Source: Thermoflexus hugenholtzii
GTDB lineage: Bacteria > Chloroflexota > Anaerolineae > Thermoflexales > Thermoflexaceae
Reading direction: 5' to 3'
NCBI RefSeq assembly: GCF_018771565.1
Contig: NZ_CP076326.1
Span: 2,790,001-2,854,000, forward strand
DNA: 64,000 bases
In this document: piece after piece, positions 16,202-25,224 of the stretch
Layout of the letters: each line of letters opens with the position of its first letter
How positions within the stretch are numbered: the stretch's first letter is position 1
The notes under the pieces: generated by a model
Database searches by the model: none
What the model was told of the DNA's origin: nothing
Seen by the model: the letters and a program-made list of their open reading frames with translations, nothing else
Translations under genes and position numbers: made by a program

Positions 16202-17687
16202 CGCCTTCCCCCATCGCCAGGGCGAGGACACGGTCGGCGGTGGCCTCCTCCCGACTCAACTCGCCGACGATCCGACCCTCTCGCATCACCACGATCCGAT
16301 CACTCACGCCCAGGACCTCGGGGAGATCTGAGGAGATCATGAGAATGGCCATCCCTTCGCGGGCCATCTGGTCCATGAGCCCGTGGATCTCCGCCTTGGC
16401 CCCCACATCGATCCCCCGCGTCGGCTCGTCCAGGATCATGATCTTCGGCCGGAGCATCAGCCACCGTGCCAGGACAGCTTTCTGCTGGTTCCCACCGGAT
16501 AAATAACGGACCCGAAGGGCTGGGCGGGGTGGACGGATGTCCAGCGCGCGGATGTAAGGGACGCACGCCCGGTCCAGCTGCGCAGGGAAGAGCAACCCCA
16601 GGCGAGCAAGGCGAGGAAGGGAGGAAATCGTGACGTTGGAGCGCAAGGCCATGCCCAGGAACAGCGCCTGCGCTTTGCGATCCTCCGGGACGAAGGCCAT
16701 CCCCAGGCGGATGGCATCCGCAGGGGAACGAATGGTCACCGGCCGGCCCTCTATGCGCACCTCCCCGCCATCGAGGGGGTCCAGCCCGAACAGGGCGCGG
16801 GCCACCTCGGTGCGGCCGGCCCCTACCAGCCCGGCCAGCCCCACGATCTCCCCGCGGTGAACCTGAAACGAAACCTCGTGGAAGACCCCCACGCGGGTCA
16901 ACCCCCGGACTTCCAGGACCACTTCCTGCCCGGGCGTTGCGGTTTTCACAAACATCTCTTTCATCTCACGCCCGACCATCATGCGCACCACCGCGGAGGG
17001 TGTCACCTCCGAGATGGGGAAGGTCCCGATGTGCCGGCCGTCCCGCAGCACGGTGATCCGGTCGGCGATGCGGAACACCTCCTCCAGCCGGTGAGAGATG
17101 AAGAGGATCGCCACCCCTCGTCGCTTCAAGTCCGACAGCAGCTCGAACAGACGATGGATCTCCCGCTCGCTGAGGGCGGAGGTAGGCTCGTCCATGATCA
17201 GCAAACGGGCGTCCTCGGAGAGCGCCCGGGCGATCTCCAGCATCTGGCGCTGGGCGAAGGGGAGGTTGCCGACCACGGCGCGGGGGTCCAGATCCAACCC
17301 CACCCCGTTCAGGATCCGCCGCGCCTGCTTTTCCATGGTCCGCGGATCCAATCCTCCCCAGAAGGTGCGGGGCTCCCGGCCCAGAAGGAGGTTCTGGGCG
17401 ACGGTGAGGTTGGGCAGCAGGCTGAGCTCCTGGTGGATCACGGCGATCCCCAGGCGGCGCGCGTGGCGGGGATCGGTGATCTCCACCGGCTGGCCCTTCC
17501 AGAGGATCCGGCCGCTGTCCCGGGGGATGACCCCCGCAAGGATCCGGATGAGGGTGCTCTTGCCTGCGCCGTTCTCCCCCACCAACCCGTGGATCTCCCC
17601 GGGGAAGATCTCCAGGGAGACCCGGTCCAGGGCCTGAACGCCCGGGAAAGCTTTGGAGATCTCTTCGGCGCGCAGCAGGGGCTCCAT
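16185..17687 (-). CDS. rbsA: Ribose-type ABC transporter ATP-binding protein (two ATPase domains)
   Basis: 500 residues, two ABC domains in one chain as in RbsA/MglA. Domain 1 has Walker A 'GENGAGKSTLI', 'LPFAQRQMLEIARAL' in place of a classical signature, and Walker B 'LLIMDEPTSAL'. Domain 2 has the degenerate Walker A 'GLVGAGRTEVARAL', signature 'LSGGNQQKAVLARWL' and Walker B 'IMILDEPTRGIDVGAK'. It drives sugar import with the neighbouring permeases and binding protein. Confidence 0.95.
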   Translation of the reverse strand: MEPLLRAEEISKAFPGVQALDRVSLEIFPGEIHGLVGENGAGKSTLIRILAGVIPRDSGRILWKGQPVEITDPRHARRLGIAVIHQELSLLPNLTVAQNLLLGREPRTFWGGLDPRTMEKQARRILNGVGLDLDPRAVVGNLPFAQRQMLEIARALSEDARLLIMDEPTSALSEREIHRLFELLSDLKRRGVAILFISHRLEEVFRIADRITVLRDGRHIGTFPISEVTPSAVVRMMVGREMKEMFVKTATPGQEVVLEVRGLTRVGVFHEVSFQVHRGEIVGLAGLVGAGRTEVARALFGLDPLDGGEVRIEGRPVTIRSPADAIRLGMAFVPEDRKAQALFLGMALRSNVTISSLPRLARLGLLFPAQLDRACVPYIRALDIRPPRPALRVRYLSGGNQQKAVLARWLMLRPKIMILDEPTRGIDVGAKAEIHGLMDQMAREGMAILMISSDLPEVLGVSDRIVVMREGRIVGELSREEATADRVLALAMGEGDVRAA

Positions 17688-17709
17688 TATCTGCTCCAGA
17701 AGATGAAGG

Positions 17710-17735
17710 TGCGGGCGGGGGTCCCCCCGCCCGCA
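17710..17735 (-). promoter_or_regulatory. Intra-operon hairpin between rbsB and rbsA
   Basis: An 11-base GC-only style stem (TGCGGGCGGGG / CCCCGCCCGCA) with a 4-base loop lies in the 106-base spacer after the binding-protein gene, with no U run. Such hairpins often protect the binding-protein transcript and lower expression of the downstream ATPase gene. Confidence 0.6.
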
Positions 17736-17793
17736 TCGGCGATCACCGGGATGAGCGAGGAACCGGCTCGCCTGCCCCTCCTCTTAAGCTTGC

Positions 17794-18744
17794 CTACTTA
17801 ACGGTGTCCTTGGTCACCAGGGAAAGGGGGACAGGGATGAATTTCTCGACCTTCTCGCCCCGCAGATACTTGACCGCCATCTCCACAGCGAGCCGGCCCA
17901 TCTCCGCCGGCTGCTGGGCCACCGTGGCCGCCAGCTTCCCTTCCTTCACCGCTTTGACGGCGTCGTCGATAGCGTCAAAGCCTACGAAGATGATCCCGGT
18001 GCGCCCGGCCGCCTCGGCCGCCTGGATGGCGCCCAGGACCATTTCATCGTTGTGGGCGAAGACGCCGTCGATCTGAGGCTGGGCCTGGAGGATGTTCTCG
18101 AAGACCTGCAGGCCCTTAGCGCGGTTGAAGTCGGCGGGCTGGCGGGCGACCACCTCGAGGCCCGGGCACTTCTCCTTCAAGTAGTCGTTGAAGCCTTTGC
18201 CCCGATCGCGGGCAGCGGAGGTGCCCGGGATGCCCTCCAGCTCTACCACCTTGCCCTTGCCGTTCAGAGCCTTGCAGAGGAACTCGGCGGCCATCTGTCC
18301 CCCGGCCACGTTATCCGAGGCGATGTGGGAGACGATCTCACCCCCCTCCGCGGCCCGGTCCACGGTGAAGACGGGGATCCCGGCCTGGTTCGCCTTCTGG
18401 ATGCTGGGGACCACGGCCTTGGTGTCGGTGGGGTTGATCAGGAGGGCGGAGACCTTCTTCTGGATGAGGTCCTCGATGTTGGCCGCCTCCTTGGCGGGAT
18501 CATCCTGGGCATCCACCACGATGAGCTTCACCCCATACTGGGCGGCGGCACGCTCCGCGCCCTCCTTCAGGGTGACGAAGAAGGGGTTGTTCAGGGTGGA
18601 AAGGGAAAGACCCAGGACGATTTCCTTGGGTTGCGCCGCAGCAGGGGTCGCAGTAGCCGAAGGGGCTGCGGGCGTGGCCGGCGCGCAGGCGCCGGCGGCC
18701 AGCGCCAGAACCAATCCCACCAGCACAGCTACACGGGCGCGCAT
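17794..18744 (-). CDS. rbsB: Ribose-type substrate-binding lipoprotein
   Basis: 316 residues: signal peptide with lipobox 'LAAGAC' (Cys about 20), an Ala/Pro/Thr linker, then a periplasmic-binding fold of the Peripla_BP_4 class. Typical stretches are 'LGLSLSTLNNPFFVTLKEGAE', 'DPAKEAANIEDLIQKKVSALLINPTD', 'IPVFTVDRAAEGG', 'SDNVAGGQMAAEFL' and 'DGVFAHNDEMVLGAIQA'. GGAGGAG lies about 6 bases before the ATG. It captures the sugar outside the membrane for the RbsA/RbsC transporter. Confidence 0.93.
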   Translation of the reverse strand: MRARVAVLVGLVLALAAGACAPATPAAPSATATPAAAQPKEIVLGLSLSTLNNPFFVTLKEGAERAAAQYGVKLIVVDAQDDPAKEAANIEDLIQKKVSALLINPTDTKAVVPSIQKANQAGIPVFTVDRAAEGGEIVSHIASDNVAGGQMAAEFLCKALNGKGKVVELEGIPGTSAARDRGKGFNDYLKEKCPGLEVVARQPADFNRAKGLQVFENILQAQPQIDGVFAHNDEMVLGAIQAAEAAGRTGIIFVGFDAIDDAVKAVKEGKLAATVAQQPAEMGRLAVEMAVKYLRGEKVEKFIPVPLSLVTKDTVK

Positions 18745-18860
18745 CGCTTCTCCTCCTTTCGCTTGCTTAAGGTTTCAGAACCGGGACGCAGGGCCGATCG
18801 CTCATCCCGGGAACTCCCATCTCCGCACAATGTCCTCCCGGGTTCAACCGGGCGACGCCG

Positions 18861-19862
18861 CTACTCGCGCCGCAGGAGCCGGTGGAGCAGCAACGCGATG
18901 GCGATCACGCCGCCTTTGAACACCTGCTCGTAGAACGAGGGGATGTTCAGCAGGTTGATCCCGTTGTTCAGCATCCCGATGAGCAGGGCGCCGATCAGCG
19001 TGCCCCCCAGCCATCCTTCCCCACCGGCCAGGCTGGTCCCGCCGATGACCACGGCGGCGATGGCGTCGAACTCGTAGCCGATGCCCAGGGTAGGGGGCGC
19101 CGAATCCAGCCGACCGATCAGGATCAGGCCGGCCAGGGCAGCCAGCCCCCCGCTCAGGGCGTAGGTCAGCACCAGGCGCCGCGCGACCGGGATCCCGGCG
19201 GCGCGTGCGGCCGTCGGGTTGTTGCCGATGGCCAGCAAATGCTCTCCCCACACCGTGAACTGGAGCAGGATCCCTCCGAATCCGAACACCAGGGCCATCA
19301 CCAGAACCGGAACCGGGAACGGCCCCACCCAGCCGGCCCCGAGCCACCGGAAGGCGTCTGGGAACCCGGTGATAGGCCGGCCCTGGGTGTAGCTGAGGGC
19401 AAGCCCCCGAGCGATGGTCATCATCCCCAGGGTGGCGATGAAGGGCGGAATCCGGAGATAGGCCACGGCCATCCCGTTCAGGGCCCCCAGGGCGAAGCCC
19501 AGGGCCAGGGCGCTGAACATCGCCAGGGGCGGGGCCTGCCCGCTGGTCACCAGACTGGCCGCCACCACCCCCGTCAGGGCCAGGATCGAACCGACGGAAA
19601 GATCGATGCCCCCGCTGAGGATCACCAGGGTCATCCCCACCGCGATGATGCCGTTCACCGAGGTCTGGCGGACCACGTTGATCAGATTGCCCGGCGTGAG
19701 GAAACGCGGGGAGGCCAGGCTCAGCACCACGCCGAAAATGAGCAGCGTGAGCACCAGACCCCATCGGGTCCAGCGTTCCCGGGCCTCCAATGTGCTTCCC
19801 CATCGGGGAAGCCAGGCCGGCCGTCCCAGCGCCCTCACGGGTTCCACGGAGGGACGATCCAT
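18861..19862 (-). CDS. rbsC: Ribose-type ABC transporter permease (promoter-proximal)
   Basis: 333 residues, multi-spanning, with the same family motifs as the other permease: '[23 protein letters not shown]', 'NGMAVAYLRIPPFIATLGMMTIARGLALSYTQGRPI', 'AIAAVVIGGTSLAGGEGWLGGTLIGALLIG'. It precedes rbsB, while the paralogue follows rbsA, so one operon encodes two related permeases. They may form a heterodimer, or belong to two nested transporters sharing one ATPase; sequence alone does not decide. Confidence 0.9.
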   Translation of the reverse strand: MDRPSVEPVRALGRPAWLPRWGSTLEARERWTRWGLVLTLLIFGVVLSLASPRFLTPGNLINVVRQTSVNGIIAVGMTLVILSGGIDLSVGSILALTGVVAASLVTSGQAPPLAMFSALALGFALGALNGMAVAYLRIPPFIATLGMMTIARGLALSYTQGRPITGFPDAFRWLGAGWVGPFPVPVLVMALVFGFGGILLQFTVWGEHLLAIGNNPTAARAAGIPVARRLVLTYALSGGLAALAGLILIGRLDSAPPTLGIGYEFDAIAAVVIGGTSLAGGEGWLGGTLIGALLIGMLNNGINLLNIPSFYEQVFKGGVIAIALLLHRLLRRE

Positions 19863-19913
19863 CCCTTTACGCCTCCAGGGAGGTCACGAGAGCCTCCGCC
19901 GCGTCATATCGGA

Positions 19914-20309
19914 TCAGAAAATCACACCCGAGACCAGGATCACGTTCGCGTAAGGCGTGCATTCCCCGGTGCGGACCACCGCCCGGGCCCTGCCGGTCAT
20001 CGCTTTGAAGGTCTCATGGGGCACGTGCTCGATCTCGACGGCGCGCAGCCGATCGCGCACGGCCTCATAAAGCTGCGGGCTGCGTTCTCTCATCTCCATG
20101 GCGACGATCGCTTTCTCCACGTGGAGCTCCTCCAGGACGGCATCGAGGACCTCCAGGAAGGGGGGCAGGCCGGGGCGGACAGCGAGATCGATCCGTGCAA
20201 CGGTAAGGGGGATGGGCAGCCCGGCATCGGCGATAACCAGCAGATCCCCATGGCCCATCTCGGCGATCACCTGGCTCAGAGGCGCGTTGAGCAATCCCCG
20301 TTTTTTCAT
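19914..20309 (-). CDS. rbsD: D-ribose pyranase
   Basis: 131 residues matching RbsD from end to end: 'MKKRGLLNAPLSQVIAEMGHGDLLVIADAGLPIP' (catalytic His in 'EMGHGD'), 'VEKAIVAMEM', 'FKAMTGRARAVVRTGECTPYANVILVSGV' (Tyr-x-Asn motif). It interconverts the pyranose and furanose forms of ribose for ribokinase. This supports ribose, not another pentose, as the transported sugar. AGGAG lies upstream of the ATG; the repressor gene ends 11 bases before it. Confidence 0.95.
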   Translation of the reverse strand: MKKRGLLNAPLSQVIAEMGHGDLLVIADAGLPIPLTVARIDLAVRPGLPPFLEVLDAVLEELHVEKAIVAMEMRERSPQLYEAVRDRLRAVEIEHVPHETFKAMTGRARAVVRTGECTPYANVILVSGVIF

Positions 20310-20320
20310 GGGCCTCGCTC

Positions 20321-21316
20321 CTAAGTGGACTGACGGACCACTAGGCGCACAGGGAGGATCAGGCGAGCCGGCGGGCGATCCGGCTCCCCCAGCCGGCGTA
20401 ACAGGAGATCCCCCGCCATACGTCCCATCTCATAGGTGGGCTGGGCCACCGTGGTCAGGGGCGGGATCACATAGGACGCCAGGAGGATGTCGTCGAATCC
20501 CACTAAAGCGATGTCGTCCGGGATCGACAGGCCGGCCTCCCCGATCGCCCGCATCGCCCCGATGGCCATCAGGTCGTTGCAAGCGAAGATGGCTGTGGGG
20601 CGGACCTCCGCGGGCAGGCCCAGGAAAAAGCGGGCCGCCTCATAACCGCTCTCCGCCCGGAAATCACCTCGCCGCACCCAGACCTCCGGCGGCCGGATTC
20701 CCGCCTCCTCCAACGCTTTCCGGTAGCCCCGCACGCGATCCGCGCTGGGGGTCAGCTCCGAGGGACCAGTGATGCAGGCGATCCGCCGATGCCCTCGCTC
20801 CAGGAGGTGGCGGGTTGCCAGATACCCACCTTGGAAGTTATCCGCCAGCACGCAATCCGCCTCTAGGCCCGGCAGATCCCGGTCGACGACCACGAAGGGG
20901 ATCCCGCGCTGGCGCAGCATAGAAAGATGCGCCGGGGTGGACCGGACCGAAACCAGGGCGATCCCATCCACCTGCTGCTCGATCAGAACCCCCAAGTAAC
21001 GCTGCTCCTTGGCTGGATCCCCGTCGGAGTTGCAGAGGATCACGCTGTGATCGTGGGCGAAGCTCAGATCCTCCAGCCCGCGGGCGATTTCCGCGAAGAA
21101 CGGGTTGGCGCTGTCGGGGACAACGAGGCCGATCACATGGGTGCGCTTGCGTCGGAGCCCCCGGGCCAGCCGGTTAGGGCGATATTGCAAGGCACGGACA
21201 GCCTCCCGAACCCGAGCCTCTACCTCCGGACTCACCGACCGGGTCCCGTTCAGCACATACGAGACCGTGGCGATCGAAACCCCCGCCCGCCGAGCGACAT
21301 CCCGAAGCGTCGCCAT
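20321..21316 (-). CDS. rbsR: LacI-family repressor of the ribose operon
   Basis: 331 residues. N-terminal LacI helix-turn-helix 'MATLRDVARRAGVSIATVSYVLNGTRSVSPE' with hinge 'RVREAVRALQYRPNRLARGLRRKRTHVIGLV', then the effector-binding core ('PDSANPFFAEIARGLE', 'GPSELTPSADRVRGYRKAL', 'AIFACNDLMAIGAMRAI', 'LTTVAQPTYEMGRMAGDLLLRRL'). It is first in the operon, and the palindromic operator lies 12 bases upstream of its start codon, so it should repress its own operon until the sugar ligand binds. Confidence 0.92.
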   Translation of the reverse strand: MATLRDVARRAGVSIATVSYVLNGTRSVSPEVEARVREAVRALQYRPNRLARGLRRKRTHVIGLVVPDSANPFFAEIARGLEDLSFAHDHSVILCNSDGDPAKEQRYLGVLIEQQVDGIALVSVRSTPAHLSMLRQRGIPFVVVDRDLPGLEADCVLADNFQGGYLATRHLLERGHRRIACITGPSELTPSADRVRGYRKALEEAGIRPPEVWVRRGDFRAESGYEAARFFLGLPAEVRPTAIFACNDLMAIGAMRAIGEAGLSIPDDIALVGFDDILLASYVIPPLTTVAQPTYEMGRMAGDLLLRRLGEPDRPPARLILPVRLVVRQST

Positions 21317-21327
21317 CGCTCATGCTG

Positions 21328-21341
21328 GTTAAACGTTTAAC
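21328..21341. promoter_or_regulatory. LacI-family operator
   Basis: Perfect 14-base palindrome GTTAAACGTTTAAC with the central CG typical of LacI-family sites. It sits between the -10 box and the rbsR start codon, overlapping the expected transcription start. Confidence 0.8.
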
Positions 21342-21344
21342 TTC

Positions 21345-21373
21345 ATGAAAGCATAAAGCCGGGAATCTGTCAA
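21345..21373 (-). promoter_or_regulatory. sigma70 promoter of the rbs operon
   Basis: On the minus strand TTGACA (21373-21368), a 17-base spacer and TTTCAT (21350-21345). The operator follows directly, so bound repressor would block the start site. Confidence 0.65.
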
Positions 21374-21444
21374 GTCGGGGCCCCGCGGCGAGGTGGTCCG
21401 GAGGCTATCATCTTTTACGAGGGATTCCCGTCTCGAGGAGTTCG

Positions 21445-23100
21445 ATGCTGCGGTATTCCCCGCCTCCCTTTCGGGTGGGGCCGGCGCTGGGGGCGCTGGC
21501 CCTCGCCCTGGCCGGATTGTTTTCGCTCTGGATCCAGGCCCGTCTCCAGTCTGTGCCCGCCTTATCCCTTGCGGATTTGTCGGGGGGCGCGATCGCCGGC
21601 TACGTCCGCGTCCACGGGGTTCTCCCCGAGCCCCCACGCTGGGAGCCGGAAGGCCCCCGCCTCCGCTTCCACCTCAGCGACGGCACGGGCGAGCTCTGGG
21701 TTCTCGCCGATGGATCGGTCGCCGCCACCCTGGCCCGGGCGAACCGGATCCCCCGCGCCGGCGACGGGGTCACCGTGGAGGGACGTCTGCGGGAGGATCG
21801 GGATCCTCCCGCGCTGGAAATCGTCCACGCGGAGGCCCTGCGTATCGAGCGTCCGGAGCCTCTTCCCCTCTCCATCGGCGATCTCCCCTCCGCCCCGGTG
21901 GGAGCCCGGGTGCAGATCACCGGGCAGATCCGAAGCGTCCGCCGCCCCTATGAGGGCCTCACCCTGATCCGCTTGCAGGATGAGACCGGGTCCATTGATG
22001 TGGCGTGGTATGAGGCCCTGGTGGGGACGCGGGCGGAGCTGCCCCTGGGCGCGGGCCTTCGGATCACAGGGGCGCTGACCCTGTATCGGGAAGTCCCTCA
22101 GGTGGCGCTGGACGATCCGGAGGGCTGGGCCCGGATCCCCTGGACGCCGACGCCTCAACCCATCTCCCGCGCTCAGGAGCGCCCTGACGGCGCCTGGGTC
22201 GGCGTGGAAGGGATCCTGGAGGAGCGCTCCGACACCCGCTGGACCCTCGCGGATGAGACGGGATCCCTCGAGGTGCGCCTCTCCCGGGAGCTGCGGGCGG
22301 CTCTTCCCGCCACCCCGCCGCCGGGGGCGCGGGTGCAGGTATGGGGACGCGTGCGCTGGCGCACAGGGACCCCGACGCTCTATCCCGAGCTTTCGATCGA
22401 CATACGCTGGGAGCCTCCGGTGGCGACCCCCACGCCGGTCCCTCGCCCAACGGCTTCACCCACGCCCATCCGATCGCCCACCCCCACGCCTCGGCCGCGG
22501 CCTTCCGCGACGGCAACGCCGTTCCCCCTGAGCGCCCTCGCGACCCTCGCCCCGGGTGCCTCCGTGACGGTGGCCGGGACGGTCGCGGAGTTGCAGGGGT
22601 TCTCCGCCGGCTGGGCGCTGATCCTGGAGCAGGAAGGGCACCGCCTTCGGGTCTTCATCCCCAGCGAACAGATGGCGGGCGTCCCCGGCCGGGAAGGGAT
22701 CTACCCGGGCGCGCGGATCCGAGCCACCGGTGTGCTGACCCTGTATCGGGGGGAGCTGGAGTTGCTCCCTCGTTCCGGCCGTGCCATCCTTGTAGAAAAG
22801 GGCGTTCGACCGGATGCGCCCCCGCGGGCCATCGGGAGCCTGGGCCCCGCAGATCAGAACGCAACGGTGCGCATCGCCGGGCAGGTGGTGGAGCGCACCC
22901 GCTTCTCCGCCGGGATCCGGCTGGTGGTGCGGGATGAGAGCGGGGCGCTTCCGGTGATCCTCTGGGAAAACGTCGCGGCCCTCATCCCGGAGCCCCTTCA
23001 AGAGCCGGGAGCGAACGTGGAGATCATCGGTCGGGTTCGCCTTTATCGAGGGGAGTTGCAGGTCATTCCCACGGTGCCGTGGGAGGTCCGTTCGCGATGA
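21445..23100 (+). CDS. Exported protein built of repeated OB-fold domains
   Basis: 551 residues. A hydrophobic helix (about 12-32) acts as signal or anchor, and the rest is about five OB-fold (tRNA_anti/nucleic-acid-binding) modules. Each has the strand pattern 'V.V.G.(V/I)......G....(L/F)..D.(T/S)G.(I/L).(V/L)' and closes with 'G...(V/I).G.L.LYRGELQ(V/L).P', seen three times ('LTLYREVPQVAL', 'LTLYRGELELLP', 'VRLYRGELQVIP'). A Pro/Thr linker splits modules three and four near residue 330. OB folds of this kind occur in exported nuclease-associated and lipid-associated proteins; no enzyme site is visible. It is translationally coupled to the DUF58 gene (ATGA overlap). Confidence 0.65.
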   Translation: MLRYSPPPFRVGPALGALALALAGLFSLWIQARLQSVPALSLADLSGGAIAGYVRVHGVLPEPPRWEPEGPRLRFHLSDGTGELWVLADGSVAATLARANRIPRAGDGVTVEGRLREDRDPPALEIVHAEALRIERPEPLPLSIGDLPSAPVGARVQITGQIRSVRRPYEGLTLIRLQDETGSIDVAWYEALVGTRAELPLGAGLRITGALTLYREVPQVALDDPEGWARIPWTPTPQPISRAQERPDGAWVGVEGILEERSDTRWTLADETGSLEVRLSRELRAALPATPPPGARVQVWGRVRWRTGTPTLYPELSIDIRWEPPVATPTPVPRPTASPTPIRSPTPTPRPRPSATATPFPLSALATLAPGASVTVAGTVAELQGFSAGWALILEQEGHRLRVFIPSEQMAGVPGREGIYPGARIRATGVLTLYRGELELLPRSGRAILVEKGVRPDAPPRAIGSLGPADQNATVRIAGQVVERTRFSAGIRLVVRDESGALPVILWENVAALIPEPLQEPGANVEIIGRVRLYRGELQVIPTVPWEVRSR

Positions 23101-24410
23101 CGTCGAGGCCGGTGTGGCTTCCATCGGCGTCTTCGCCGCCGCGGCCGGGCTTCCGGCTGGCTCTGCGGCCCCGAGCGCGCGGCCTTCTCCTCCTCACGGC
23201 CGTGGTCACCCTGGCCGCCCTCATCACCGGCCGATCGATCCTTTACAACCTGGCCTACCTGCTGATCGCCCTCCTCCTCGTCTCCCTGGCCTGGGCGTGG
23301 AGCGCGGTGCGGGATCTGGAGATCCGCCGCATCCCCCGGGTTCGTCGCCAGAACGTGGGCGGGTTCTTCGAGGAAACCCTGATCCTCCGCAACACCGGCT
23401 TCTTCCCCAAGGTCTGGCTGGAGATCCGGGATGGATCCAATCTGCCGGGCCATCGGGCCAGCTTCGTCCTGGACAACCTCGGGCCCCAGCGGGAGCGGCT
23501 GTGGACGGCGCGGACCCGCTGCCGGCGGCGCGGGCTGTATCGCCTGGGCCCCCTGACGCTGATCGGCACGGATCCCTTCGGCCTGTTCGAGGCCACCCTG
23601 CAGCTCGCCGAGACCTCGGAGGTTCTGATCTACCCGCCGGTGCTCCCCCTCTGGCGGATCGGCCTTCCGGTTGGGCTCTGGCGAAGCAGCGAGGCCGCCC
23701 GGCGCCGCACCTCCGAGGTGACGCCGAGCGCCGGGGGGGTTCGGGAGTATCAGCCCGGGGATGCCTTCCACCGGATCCACTGGCCCTCCACCGCGCGGCG
23801 GGATCGCCTGATGGTGAAGGAGTTCGATCAGGACCCGGCGGCCGATCTCTGGATTGTGCTGGACATGATGGCGGAGGTTCACGTCCAGCGCCCGCTGCCC
23901 GAGGAGGAATGGGGCCTCGGAGCTCCCCGTGGGCTCCTTCCTCCTTCGACGGAGGAATATGCGGTCGCCGCGGCCGCGTCCCTGGCCGCCTATTTCCTGA
24001 AGCGGGAGCGGGCGGTGGGGCTGCTGGCTTACGGCTCCCAGCGCTTGCTCCTGCCGCCCCATCGGGGGGAGGCCCAGCTGGAGCGCATCCTGGAGGGGCT
24101 GGCGCTCCTGCGAGCCTACGGGACGCAGCCCTTCCACGATGTGTTGCAGACCCACGCCATGCGGATGGTCCGCGGCGCCGTCCTGATCCTGATCACCCCC
24201 TCCGGGGATCCGCGCTGGGCGATCGTGGCCCGGAGCCTGGACGGACACGGGATCCGGGTGGCGGCAGTGGTGCTGGAGGCGTCTTCCTTTGGGGGGGCGG
24301 AGACCGGCCCCCGCGTCCTGCCCATCTTGCAGAGCGCCGGCATCCCGACCGCTGTGATCCGGTTCGGCGAAGCGCTTCCTCTCGCCCTGGAGGCGCTGGG
24401 AGCCCCGTAG
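23097..24410 (+). CDS. DUF58 domain membrane protein
   Basis: 437 residues. Two adjacent hydrophobic helices near residues 30-65 precede a beta-rich region and the DUF58 signature 'GGVREYQPGDAFHRIHWPSTARRDRLMVKEFDQDPAADLWIVLDM', followed by a von Willebrand-A-like C-terminal half. DUF58 proteins normally work with MoxR AAA+ ATPases and transglutaminase-like partners in assembly of surface or metal-containing complexes; neither partner is in this window. The start overlaps the previous stop as ATGA. Its stop is 1 base from the convergent export permease. Confidence 0.85.
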   Translation: MTSRPVWLPSASSPPRPGFRLALRPRARGLLLLTAVVTLAALITGRSILYNLAYLLIALLLVSLAWAWSAVRDLEIRRIPRVRRQNVGGFFEETLILRNTGFFPKVWLEIRDGSNLPGHRASFVLDNLGPQRERLWTARTRCRRRGLYRLGPLTLIGTDPFGLFEATLQLAETSEVLIYPPVLPLWRIGLPVGLWRSSEAARRRTSEVTPSAGGVREYQPGDAFHRIHWPSTARRDRLMVKEFDQDPAADLWIVLDMMAEVHVQRPLPEEEWGLGAPRGLLPPSTEEYAVAAAASLAAYFLKRERAVGLLAYGSQRLLLPPHRGEAQLERILEGLALLRAYGTQPFHDVLQTHAMRMVRGAVLILITPSGDPRWAIVARSLDGHGIRVAAVVLEASSFGGAETGPRVLPILQSAGIPTAVIRFGEALPLALEALGAP

Positions 24411-24411
24411 G

Positions 24412-25224
24412 TCAGACTTCCTCAGCAAAGCGGGGGCTGAGGCGGCGGAAGAGGGCGTAGCCGAGGGCCAGGGTGAGGGCCGCCGTCGCCCAGGTGCGCA
24501 GCAGGAACTCCGGCGCCGTGTAGATCCCGTAATAAAGCAGGTCGTGATACGAGGCGATGATCGAGGCCATGGGGTTCAGGCGGCGGGTCCAGAGCCAGAC
24601 GTCCACGGAAAGCCCCAGGATCACCGCGTGGCGCGGCAGGACCGAGATCGGATAGAAGATGGGGGTGAGGAAGAACCAGGCCAGCAGCAACACCTGGAGG
24701 ATGTGCGCGGTGTCCCGGTAGAACACGTTGAGCGCCGCCACCGTGAGGGAGACCCCCGCTGTGAACATGAGATGGGCCATCAGGGTCACCGGGAGGAGCA
24801 GCAGCCAGGGGGTCGGGCGGATCCCGGAGATCCAGGCGATGGCGAAGTAGATGGGAAGCGAGATCAGGAAATTGAGGGCGTTGGAGAGGACCACGGCGAG
24901 GGGCAGCACCTCCCGGGGGAAATACACCTTGCGGACCAGGGCGGCGTTGGCGGTGACGCTCTCCGCCGCTCCCTGCACGGAGACCGCAAAGGCGTTCCAG
25001 GCCAGGATGCCGATCAACACGAAGGCGTGGAAATGAGGCAGACTGGCCGGCCCCCGGTTCATGACCGTGAACACCACGGTGAACACCGTCATCATCAGCA
25101 GGGGGTTCATCCAGGACCAGGCGATCCCCAGGACGGAGTTCCGGTAGCGGACCTTCAGATCCCGCAACGTCAGCAGCCAGAGCAGATCCCGATATCCCCA
25201 CAGTTCCTTCAACGCGCGCCCCAT
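24412..25224 (-). CDS. ABC-2 permease for polysaccharide or teichoic-acid export (Wzm/TagG type)
   Basis: 270 residues with six hydrophobic helices. It opens with 'ELWGYRDLLWLLTLRDLKVRYRNSVLGIAWSWMNPLLMM', the diagnostic N-terminus of Wzm/TagG permeases, and has 'NAALVRKVYFPREVLPLAVVLSN' and 'YPISVLP'. These export O-antigen, capsule or teichoic polymers with a Wzt/TagH ATPase, which is not next to it here. The start overlaps the end of the glycosyltransferase gene, so the two form an envelope-polysaccharide pair. Confidence 0.88.
   Translation of the reverse strand: MGRALKELWGYRDLLWLLTLRDLKVRYRNSVLGIAWSWMNPLLMMTVFTVVFTVMNRGPASLPHFHAFVLIGILAWNAFAVSVQGAAESVTANAALVRKVYFPREVLPLAVVLSNALNFLISLPIYFAIAWISGIRPTPWLLLLPVTLMAHLMFTAGVSLTVAALNVFYRDTAHILQVLLLAWFFLTPIFYPISVLPRHAVILGLSVDVWLWTRRLNPMASIIASYHDLLYYGIYTAPEFLLRTWATAALTLALGYALFRRLSPRFAEEV

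Noticed and set aside
23043-24428. Minus-strand frame opposite the DUF58 gene
   Set aside because: Composition is typical of antisense GC-rich shadow frames; the plus strand carries the recognised DUF58 domain.
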